NCBI GenBank assembly: GCA_006384855.1
Contig: VCJN01001228.1
Coordinates: forward strand, 62,001-126,000
Direction of reading: 5' to 3'
Length of the DNA stretch: 64,000 bases
DNA from: Tetraselmis striata
Lineage: Eukaryota > Chlorophyta > Chlorodendrophyceae > Chlorodendrales > Chlorodendraceae
The first letter of the stretch is position 1. Every line of letters starts with the position of its first letter. The notes under the pieces were generated by a model. The model had not been told where the DNA came from. It made no database searches and was given only the letters and a program-made list of their open reading frames with translations. Shown in pieces: positions 1 through 10,474 of the stretch. The position numbers were made by a program, and so were the translations under genes.

Positions 1-84
1 ACCACTCGCTCACCCAGCGACACGTCAGATTTTTTTGTATTTTTCCGGAATCCCACGCCACACGCAGTTGCTTTACACGGAACC

Positions 85-3000
85 ATGAGCAGTGGCAGAT
101 TGGCGATTCGGCTGGCCGCCTCCGCCGCGAGCCCGGCGATATCTCGCCGGGTGCTTAAGGGCGCCCGCTCGAGGCGCGCGCTCCCGCAGGCAGCCTGCTC
201 GCCGTCGACTCTCCGGCTCTCGCCTCGAGCTGCGGCGCCCCGTCCCGGCCGCCAGCAGGGCCTTCTGCTGACCAAGTCAGGCGAGCTCGGGGCACACGGT
301 GCGCCTTAATCCCCGACAACCCGCACCTGCCTCTCGTCTCTGGACTCCCCGCCCTACAGCGTTGGAGGCTTGTACGGATGGCGCTCGGAACCCGCCCGGC
401 CGGGCGAGTTGGCGGGGGACAAGCAGCGGCTGCGCAGGCTATTCCCAGCCCGAGAGGCGCCTGCCACGGCTCTCGCAAAGCATGTTTGTTCCGGCCAGGA
501 AGTTGTATCTCGTAGGCACACGCAAGTCAACTGAGTGCAGGAAGCGGCTATGCCACGAGGCATAATACTAATCAAGGGATGGACTCACAGTAATAATGTG
601 CTGCACGATAATATCATCAGGATAGTCGCTAATTGAGTTTTTCTTTTGGATCCAGCTGTTATTTTTCGTAATTAGCGTTCCATATCTGCCATTTGTACCG
701 CCCAGTTATTGCTACAGTATTATCACAGTGATTCTCGCTCTGTTAACAGCTGTCTGTACTGCTGCACTGCCCATTGACTTCCAAAGCTGTGAATGGGCGG
801 GCACACCGGTTAACTGCACCTGCTCTTAGTCCCACTCTGCACAAGCACACAGCGTAGACATCTGAGAGTGCTTGGACCAGCGGCAGCGGAGGCGTGTCAC
901 CTAGCCCTCCTTGCACATGGCGCACTGACATGCTCTGATTCGGCACTGAGCCACTCCACCGCTCCGGCCGACAGGCGTGTCGCGGTCTGTGACAATGCGC
1001 GCTGCTGGCGTGGGTGCAGCCGCAGCAAGTATGCCGGCCACAGAGATGGCCGCGCCCGTGGCGGCGGTGGCGGGGTTGCGCCCGGGGCAGACGCTGGTGG
1101 ACGGTGCGTTTGAGGTGGTGTCGGTGGAGGAGGTGGGCGAGTACAACGTGGCGGCGGTGGAGCTGGTGCACCGCAAGACGGGGGCGCGCTGGATGCACGT
1201 CGGCGCAGACGACGAGAACAACGTGTTCAACGTCGCGTTCCGCACCACGCCCACTGACGACACCGGGGTGGCGCACATTCTGGAGCACACCGCGCTGTGC
1301 GGCTCCGAGAAGTTCCCCATCCGGGACCCCTTCTTCAACATGCTTCGCCGCAGCCTGTCCACCTTCATGAACGCCATGACCGCCGCGGACTTCACCTGCT
1401 ACCCCTTCTCCACCATGAACGCCGCCGACTACTTCAATTTGCTCAGCGTGTACCTGGACGCGGCCTTCTTCCCCAAGCTCGCCCGTGAGGACTTTCTGCA
1501 GGTATGCCTGATGTTTTTTGGGGCCAGCCCATCTTGCCCCTGCGGCCCCCTTCGCTCCGAAACCACTACCTTTTTCTAATTGCTGTAACAGCCAATTGGT
1601 TTCGCGGGTCACGAAAATATTGAGACCATTTTTACCAGGAAATCTGAGATTCCGTGCACCGCAACAACAGCTCGATTTCTATGGAATTGTAGTTATGCTC
1701 CATCGCGCGGGCACAGGGGGATAATAGATACGAAATGTAGTAAAGCCTGGACACGGTAAAGGATGAAGATTCACACTTCACAAGCACCAGGCAAGGATTA
1801 ATGCGACTGCCTAAGGGATGTGCTGACTCTCCTAGCTGCTGATGCCCTCCTCCCGCAGGAGGGCCACCGCCTTGAGTTCAAGGACCAGGATGACCCGACC
1901 TCGGAGCTGATGATTAAGGGCGTGGTCTTCAACGAAATGAAGGGCGCTATGGGCTCGCAGTCGGCGCGCTTCGGCCGCGCGCTGGGCGCCGCGCTGTTCC
2001 CCACCTCCACGTACCACCACAACAGCGGTGGCGACCCCGTCGCCATCCCGGACCTCACGTGGGAGCAGCTGCGCCGCTTTCACGCGACGCACTATCACCC
2101 CAGCAATGCGCGTTTCTTCACGTAAATTCTGAGAGCCCCAAACCCTGCCTGAACTGTGCGTGATTTTAGCCAGAATGGGGCATGCCAAAGGACCAAGGAT
2201 CATGCTTACCTTGTGTCCATTGCTTTCAGGTATGGCGACCTGCCGCTGGAGGCGACACTGCAGAAGGCGCAGGAGCTGGCTCTGGGCCGCTTCGACGCCC
2301 TGGACGTCAGCTCGCTCGAGGTGGCGGACGAGGAGCGGCTGAAGGCGCCTATCTCTGTGGAGACGCTGGTGCCGAGTGAGCCGGTGGTGCCAGACCCCGC
2401 CAAGCAGTGCGTCGTGTCGGTGGCCTACCTGCTGGTCAACCAGATCAAGGACCCCGGCGCGGAGCTTGAGTCCTTTGCGCTCAGCGTCGCCTCCGACCTG
2501 CTGCTCAGCGGCCCGCAGGCTTACTTCCACGAGAGCCTACTGGAGTCGGGCCTCGGCTCTGGCTTTGCGCCTGGCACAGGCTATGGCGGTAGCCGCCGTG
2601 AGACCTCCTTCTCAGTGGGCATGAAGGGCGTCGCTGAGGCGGACATTGATAAGGTGACAGCGCTGGTGCAGGCCACGCTAGAGCGCATCGCGGAGGAAGG
2701 CCTGCCCCGTGACCGCGTGGATGCCGTCATGCACCAGGTGCCACTGATTACCAATCCCGATTGCACATCACGTTATAACACTTGCGCAATGTAAGCTGGT
2801 TTCATATATTCAACAAGGTGCTGTTGATGCTCTCTGCGGATGAGAGCCTGCAGAGATGGCCTTTGGTAGGCGTCCGACAGAGCGGCTGGTAGAGTCACTC
2901 ATGGCGGTGCATCTGCCCGGTGCGAATGTCCTGCAGGTGGAGCTTGGCGCGGCACGTGTGACGCCACAGTTTGGCCTCAGCGCCGCATTTGGCGCCATGA

Positions 3001-3364
3001 GTACGTGGGTGCACGGCGGCGACGGCCTCCGCGCGCTGCGCACTCCCGTGCTGGCGGCCAAGCTGCAGGACGCGCTGGACGAGGACGAGCAGTTCTGGCA
3101 GAAGCTCTTCCGCCGCCGGTTCCTGGACAACCCGCACCGGGTGACGGTGGTGGCACGCCCCGATGCGGAGTACGACGCCAAGCTTGAGGCGGCGGAGAAG
3201 GAGCACGTGGCGGCCATCGCGGCCGCGCTGAGCGAGGAGGAGAAGGCCACCATCACAGAGGAGGCCGCTGCTCTGCGTGCGTCACAGGACTCGAAGCAGG
3301 ACCCCTCCGTGCTGCCAACCCTGGTGGTGTCCGAGGTATGCCCCCCCCCCCCCCCCCCCCTCTC

Positions 3365-3407
<43 letters not shown>

Positions 3408-6400
3408 CTGGCAGGATACTTCTATGACGCTGACGATAATTACAAGTCTTGTTTCCTATCAGATTACTGTGATCTATACGTAGGTGTGCTGATTTATATT
3501 GTAAACATAATACGGGTAAGAACAGTATAATTTGATGGTGGTATAACCTGTCTGACATGGATAGCTCCTGCATGGAGTATGGGTGCCGGCGCACCTATTA
3601 TTATGATATCCGTTATACAAACCCTCGCATTGGGCTTGCGTACCTAAAGGGCCTACTCCAGGAGCCTACAGGAACCTCCGCTGTAATGATATGTTTCCGC
3701 CATACATGACCCCTAGCTAGCAGGTATGGCAAACTTTGATTTGTAATGTTTCTGTCACTGCTTGGCACTCGTAGTTTGACTGTACCAACGGCAGGGTAAG
3801 TAGAAATTCATCATCTTTATATCCTTTTCGTTTGTTTCTTTTCGTCCCCTGGACAGGACTGGCATCGGCGAGAGTATAGCTGTTATAGTTATGCATTCAT
3901 ACATGTAGGGGGGTGACGCGAAACCGTAAATCCCCTCACATTAAGCGAGTTGAGGGGAGGTGGCCCTCACCACTTCCACGCCACAACAGAAAATGGGTGC
4001 TCGGGGCTGGGAGCACAGTGCTGTATGTGGGGCTTAGTCTCCGAGGAAGCGCTGTGCCGGCTGCTGATAGGGGGGGGATTAGGGACCTGGTCTTCAGAGG
4101 CCCACATGCTACGTGCGATGCCACCTCCGGGGGGGTAGCAAGCCCTACGTCGCGCCTTAAGACAGCTGGCCTGCGTAGTCAAGAGAGTAGCAGGTACAAG
4201 CTTGTAAGAATTTTCACATTTCAAATTTATGCAATCAAATATGTGATTACAGTGTACCGATATGTATGATTTGTATTATTTGTTGTGACACACCAATCAT
4301 ATGTGCTGACGGTGTGTTTGATGCGGGGCGCAGGCGGTGCCCAAAGACATCAGGCGCTGGGGCAGCCAGCTGGGCACCGCCTCTGGCGGCGTGCCGCTGC
4401 AGCTCGACGAGCAGCCCACCAACGGCCTAACCTACGCCAGCGTCCTGCTGGATGTCGTTGGCCTGCCGGACCGGCTGGTGCCGTACCTCGACCTCTTTGC
4501 CGACTTTCTGACTGAGCTTGGCACCGATGTGCGCGATTACAAGCAATTCGCGCAGGCGGAGAAGGCCACCACCGGCGGCATCTCCGCCTCCATCAGCGCC
4601 ACGCCCTCTGCTGACGGCAGCGGCTCGCCGGAGGTGAATCCCCCGTTGCCCCGGCGCAATTCCCCTCCCCTTCGGCCCGTACCATAGCGAACATCACTCG
4701 ACCTTGGTAATTAGCCCGAACTGTTCCGCCATTCACAGAGCCACATGCCAATTACTACCCAAAACGTATTCGAATTCGTGTTTTCCTGTCGCCCTGGCCT
4801 GGGAAGAAGGATATCGGAATTGTGCTGTACTCCGCAGAGAATCCCAACCTCCCCGCCTGAAGCCCTGAACATACTCGCGAGTGTCGTGACGCGGCGGTAT
4901 TTGCTCTCATGTCCACGTGGCACCGGCGCAGGTCGCCCTGGTGCTGTCCGCGCATGCGCTGGACCGCAATGTGCCGGCCATGTTTGAGCTCCTGGGCGAG
5001 GTGGTCGCGGGCGCCAAGTGGAGCGGCGAGTCGGCGCGCCTGAAGCTGCTTCTGCAGCGGCGCGCCGCGTCCGCGGGCGCCCAGCTGGCCCCGAGCGGCC
5101 TCTCTTACGCCAAAGCCGCCGCGGGCGCCTCCATCCAGGCCCTCGGCCAGCTCGAGAACCGCACCGGCGGCCTGCCGCACGTCGCGATGCTGCAGCGCTT
5201 CGCACGCGACGCAGACGCCGCGGTCGCAGAGGTCGAGGCGGCGCTCGGCGAGATTGCCGCCCATGTGATGGGCGCGCCGCGGGTGATGCGCTGCCGCCTG
5301 GCCAGCCAGCCCGGCGCACCGTCGACCGCTGCCCAGGTGTGCTGCCCCCCCCCCCCCCCCCCCACCCACCCACTCTGGCGCGCGGCCGCCTCCCTCATCT
5401 GTGCCGCGGCAGCACAGCATCCGTTTCCGCGTTTTCGCGTTTCGACTCGCGGGGACTATCGGAACAGTCGTCGCCCCTTGCCCACATTATCGCCTGCTCC
5501 CGATTCTTCGAATTTTCCGCCTGTCGGACTGCATCTTGACGTTTGCCAAGTACCATATTGACACGCATGCATCAAGTTTACACATTTGTTTTTTACAAAT
5601 CGGTCTGAACATTACTCGATTATATAAATGGGAATACGAACCTGCCCTGTCCTGCCCATTTACCTGCCAGAGGACAAATGTTGACGAAGCTGGGGTCAGC
5701 AGCCGTAGGTCATCCTCCCCCCCCCCCCCCCCCCCCCCCTCTGTGCCTCTGTCTGTTCGTGTATCATTTGACTCGGTGGTGGGCGGCTTTGCGCTTGCAG
5801 TCTGCTCTTGACCAGTGGCTGCAGGGCCTGCGCGCGGAGGCGGCCGATGCGCTTGAGGGCGAAGCCACCCTGGCGTCCTCCCTGTCGCTGTTCACGCCGG
5901 AGCCGTGCAAGATGTTTGTGGGCGTGCCCAGCCAGGTCCCCCCCCCCTCCCCCCACAACGGCCTCAGTGCCTCCCCCTAAAACTCCCTCTGACAACCGGA
6001 GCCGAACATGTTCACTGTACACGATTCTCCACGATTCTGCACGGCGACAACGTAATTTCCTGAACGTTTCATGATATATTATGCAAGTGTGTAAACGTGT
6101 GCGCGTGTGCGTGTACGGTATGTCTGACACCCGTAGGTACGCTCCGGTAGGTACATAATGACAGAAATGTGCGGCATAAAGATAATGCTACATTGGCACT
6201 TTTGTCACAAAGCGCTAATAATACTTTGCCGACTCAACCAACACCGCAAAGTGATGCATGCGCGCGCACCCACAGGGCAACATGAGACAGGGAGAGGGAA
6301 GGGAGAGAGAGTTGCAGAGCAGCGCGTTGTCATGTGGACCTTCGCATACAATTCCGCAAATTTCCAACCATATCTTGCTCTGGATACTGTCTCGGTACTG

Positions 6401-7021
6401 TATATCTCACGCCGCTGACAAGCTCCTCACCCCCCCCCCCCCCCCCCCTCCCAGACCAACTACTGCGCGTCATCCTTCGCCACAGTGCCCTACATGCACG
6501 AGGACGCCGCGCCGCTGTTCCTGCTCAGCCAGGCCCTGAGCACGTCGTTCCTTCACCGCGAGATCCGCGAGAAGGGTGGCGCCTACGGCGGAGGCGCCGC
6601 GGCGTCCCCGCTCAGCGGCACCTTCGGGTTCTCCTCGTACCGCGACCCCAACACCGTCGCCACGGTCGCCACGTTTGGCGCCGCGGCCGAGTGGGCCGCC
6701 GCGCCCGGCAACCTGACGCCCGCCCTGCTGGAGGAGGCGCACCTGCGCGCCTTCAAGTCGCTGGATGCGCCGGTGGCGCCCTCCTCGCGCGGCGCCGCGC
6801 TGTTCTCCTCGCGCCTGACGGACGACGCTCGCCAGCTGTTCCGCGACCGCCTGCTGGCGTGCACCGCCGACAAGATGCGCGCGGCCGCGGAGCGGTACCT
6901 GCTGCCCGGTTCGGGCTCGACGCCGGCGCTCGCCATCGTGGGCGCCCCCCGGGCCGCCGAAGCGCTGCGGGCTGAGGGCTGGGAGGTACTCGACGCCGAA
7001 GGCAACCCGCTGAAGGCCTAG
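85..7021 (+). CDS. PREP: Presequence protease PreP (M16C zinc metallopeptidase), nine-exon gene
   Basis: PreP degrades free targeting peptides after import into mitochondria and plastids. Exons read from GT-AG borders and frame: 85-241 (tentative), 975-1501, 1859-2121, 2230-2737, 2937-3335, 4334-4633, 4932-5336, 5801-5935, 6455-7021. All phases match and give about 1086 residues, close to plant PreP. The inverted zinc motif HILEH lies near residues 153-157, and the third ligand Glu near 254 is in FNEMKGAM. The C-terminal exon has REKGGAYGGG and SYRDPN, the Arg/Tyr substrate-binding signature of M16. Exon 1 encodes an Arg/Ser/Ala-rich acid-free leader typical of organelle targeting. It is chosen because its end at 241 gives the phase 1 that the acceptor at 974 needs, but its donor (GTCCCG) is weak. 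A shorter model starts at Met 995. Family assignment is near certain; only the 5' end is open. Confidence 0.93.
242..974 (+). other. Putative first intron of PreP
   Basis: This stretch separates the putative transit-peptide exon from the first M16 exon. No ORF in it resembles a known protein. The acceptor side (gacag at 970-974) is in phase with the proposed donor after 241. If exon 1 is wrong, this is 5' flanking DNA or 5' UTR instead. Confidence 0.4.
3341..3406. repeat. Compound microsatellite: C(20) followed by (CA)n in PreP intron
   Basis: Twenty C residues begin five bases after the 5' splice site at 3336, followed after a few bases by about 20 CA units. The same C-run plus (CA)n arrangement recurs at 10419-10470 and 32411-32469. 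Confidence 0.95.
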
Positions 7022-7628
7022 AGCGGGCTGCACGCCAAAGGCCGCGAGTCTCCCTCTTCCATATGATACCAGGAGTTGATACCAGCACGGTACTCCTACA
7101 GGTTTACTCTGTGGTGGTAATACTGCCTGACTACCATGTAGTCGCTTCGTGCATTCAGTGCTACAGCTGAAGCTACCCACTCGCATAGGCAAAATTGCAA
7201 ATTGAAATTGATCGCAATTTTAATCAATATTGTGTCTTGGCTTTCTACTGGCTTTTCCCAGGCAGGCAACACATATACATACACCCACAGTCTGATGGTA
7301 GTGCATCTCGATAGATGCAATACCCACTCAAAGAGCTGGGCAGTTTACGCAATTGGGATGCTGTGACACCATCTACAGCGCTATGTAGGGCTTCAGGTCT
7401 CTCTTCTTCTCTCTCTCTCCCCCCTTTACCTCTGAAAGCCGTGCATGCTGAAAAGGGGGATGGGAGGTGAAGCCGCTGTCAAGCATGAGCTATCGGCCAA
7501 TATAATTCATCGGATGGTAAGTCACCAGATGCAACCATTGGCGGGCAGCTCAATTTCAACTTAATGCCGGCACAGCTGGTTGATCCGTTGCTATTCATCA
7601 AATATTATTTGCGTTGTGTACCAACATG

Positions 7629-7630
<2 letters not shown>

Positions 7631-7689
<59 letters not shown>

Positions 7690-7740
7690 TGTGTGTCTGT
7701 GTGTGTGTCTGTGTGTGTCTGTGTGTTTGTGTGTGTGGGT
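7631..7740. repeat. (GT)n microsatellite, about 110 bp
   Basis: The tract is pure GT at first, then interrupted by CT and TT variants toward the right. Long ORFs through it on either strand are repeat artefacts. Confidence 0.97.
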
Positions 7741-7858
7741 GTGCCGTGTGAGCGTACCGACACGTCCACACACACACATACACAGATGATGATGATAATA
7801 ATAACATGTATACATATACTATTACTACTACCGCCATAATCAACCGTCTCATCGCTGT

Positions 7859-8012
7859 ATACATATCCTTCACGTAGCTATGTGTACTGCTACGTTCATT
7901 ATACATAAAAATGAATAAGGCAAAATAAAATGAATATACATATCCTTCACGTAGCTATGTGTACTGCTGTTCATTATACATAAAAATGAATAAGGCAAAA
8001 TAAAATGAATAG
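7859..8012 (+). repeat. Tandem duplication, 77-bp unit, two copies
   Basis: Units start at 7859 and 7936 with the sequence ATACATATCCTTCACG. They differ by a short indel after TGTGTACTGCT. The segment is AT-rich with no coding signal. Confidence 0.9.
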
Positions 8013-9854
8013 ATTATATCAATCATTCTATTGTACCACCGTCAATTATTACATATATTCATATTTACTACTATTATCATTAATAATACATTTGCTAAAT
8101 ATTCATCTACAGCAATGGACGAAATAATTGCCTTTGCACACAGTAAAAATCAGTCAGTTTGTCGTACTATATCCTTTTAGTTATCGTCCCTTTCTTGACT
8201 ACGCCTGTTTGTGGGCAGCCATGGTGCGTTGCTTCCTACGGCGGTATACTCAAGCCAACTTAGCGGCTGCTCATGCCACACCGATGAAGCCAGCGGCGCT
8301 GTTTGTGCTTGTTTACGTCGTCCGGTTACCGCAATTGCGAGCGGAGTGATTTTATTCAGCAACATAAAAAATATTTCTCATCCATCTCAGCCAGCAGGTC
8401 GTAAAACATCCGCGCGGCGCATAGAGGAGCATATCTCGGAGACATATGGTAAAGGTGCATCAACCACCGTGCAGCCACCCACGACGCGCACGCGCTCCCG
8501 CTGGTTGGTGGGATTGCACCATATATATGTATATATACTGCATGCTGGGGTGGGGGAGAGTTTGAGCGCAAGCAATGCATGTTAACAAGTTATAGGCATG
8601 CATGGCATTCCGATCAGACTGTGTCAATAATGCAGACGCGCTGTGTGGTGTGAAGCAATGTACAATGGGTCGCAAAAAGGTGCGACATGCGCTGCTGGGC
8701 GTTAAGTCGGCAGCACATAAAACATCATGATGTGCTCTCGCTCACTCCATGTATGCACATGTTGTCTATTCACCTAAATAATTAACATATCACTTGCGCT
8801 ACGGCCGCTGCCCACGCTACTGTGGGCTGAAATCTGGGGGTTCGCCGCCTTCTCGCCAAAAGCTCCGAAACCGATGCTTGGGTCCTTGAACTTTGGAACA
8901 TGTCGCCCCCAACCCAATCACTCGCCACGTAGCCCACAGTCTGGCCACTAAGTCGTCCCCACGTGGAGTCGCATCACCCATCACAACGTCCTCACGCCAG
9001 CGAGCATATTGTTCGCGTAGGGTACCCCATCACTCCCAGGAACGGAGGCGGCGGATAATTCATGCATCTGCACTGTTCCGTCAGCAGCCATTGGGGGGGG
9101 GGGGGGGGGGGGGGGCATTCTAATCGATGCTGTACAAGCATGAGATGCCGGAAGCAGCTGTCACAGATGGGACGTTTTGCAACCAATGCCTCACTACCTT
9201 TTACCAAGTGGCCACATGTATGGCACGTGTCCCATATGCACGCGCCACATCCCCGCCTACATGCTTGTTGAACTGTCTGTAACTCATCATGTCCACCCCT
9301 CAGGCATCATGATCGATACTTGTTGTCATACATGATTGCAACGGCGTAGAATTTGTGCAATGATGTGATTGACCAGCATAAATGGCCCATGGCAAGAAAT
9401 ACAGAAGTTGGAAAGACACATGCAAAGAGTTCTGTGGAGGACCGCTGTGTGATATATGTCGCGCACCATCAGGAAGCGATACTCGTCATGTTCATGATGA
9501 TGATGATGATGACGCTATGCCATACGGATGACAGGCGCCGTGGAGTGGGGGACTGGCGAGCTGGAGGGTAATCAATTATGATGTGCCCATACCATCGACA
9601 AACCTTCAAAAGGCCCTTTGCGACTCTGGATCAAATAAGCAATGCAATCGAATAGGAGCTAAACCCGAACGTGGCGTGTTCCCTGCACAGCGGCCTTTTC
9701 AGAAACGCAGATGCCCGGTTGTTGCTGAAGGCAGGGGCGCTAAGGCATCCACGCGAAAGGCATGCTGCGGCAGGCGGGATCTTGCGCGTTACAGCGGCGC
9801 GTGGCTATGCTAAGGCGGTATGGTACACGTCGCGCCGCCGCGGCTCAGGCGCCC

Positions 9855-10439
9855 TCACCGCTGCGGCCGCTGGCGGATTGTGGACGCCGCGACGAGAGGC
9901 ACCGGCAGCAACGTGGGCGCCACAGGGGTAGGCTTCTCCACGCTCCGCAGCTGGCTGATCCGGCCCGGCACCGCATTGTTCAGCAGCAAGGGCGCAGAGC
10001 TTTTCAGGGCTTCGGACGGGGTCGCCGAGCACACCGGCTGCCCCGAGCGCGGTGGCCCCGCGGGCCTCGCCGCCTCCGGAGGCACCTCCACCTCGAGCAC
10101 GGGACGCGCCTCCGGCGGGCGGCTGCCGGCGTCGCTGGAGGTCCCCTCCACCAGCAGCTGCGCCGTCAGACTCTCCGCCAGCGAGACGGGCACCGCGCGC
10201 CACGTGGCGCGGTCGCCCAGCGTGCCCCAGAACTCGCAGCAGTTCAGCGCCTGCGCCAACGGCAGCGGGGCACGCGGCGGTCAGCCGGGCGAAAGCTGCG
10301 CCCTCGCCGGCCCGCTGGCGAGAAGGCGGCATGCGCATTCACCCCGCCAGGGATGATGGCCAGCAGGCGTCAAGCTGCCTCGAATCGGGGGCGATTCATC
10401 GTGCATTTCATGACACTGCCCCCCCCCCCCCCCCCCCCC

Positions 10440-10474
<35 letters not shown>

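Larger units (their letters stand above)
7022..9854. other. Gene-free interval between convergent PreP and SGR
   Basis: This is the 3' flank of both genes. I see no supported coding region. It holds a (GT)n tract, a 77-bp tandem duplication and a G23 tract at 9093-9115, each described separately where useful. AT-rich stretches around 7800-8110 and 8700-8800 show no recognisable motif. Confidence 0.7.

Noticed and set aside
977..995. GTG at 977 as the PreP start
   Set aside because: Eukaryotic initiation at GTG is unlikely; either Met 995 or the upstream exon at 85 is the more reasonable start.
7564..7906. ORFs through the (GT)n tract
   Set aside because: Cys-Val and His-Thr repeats are simple translation of the dinucleotide run.
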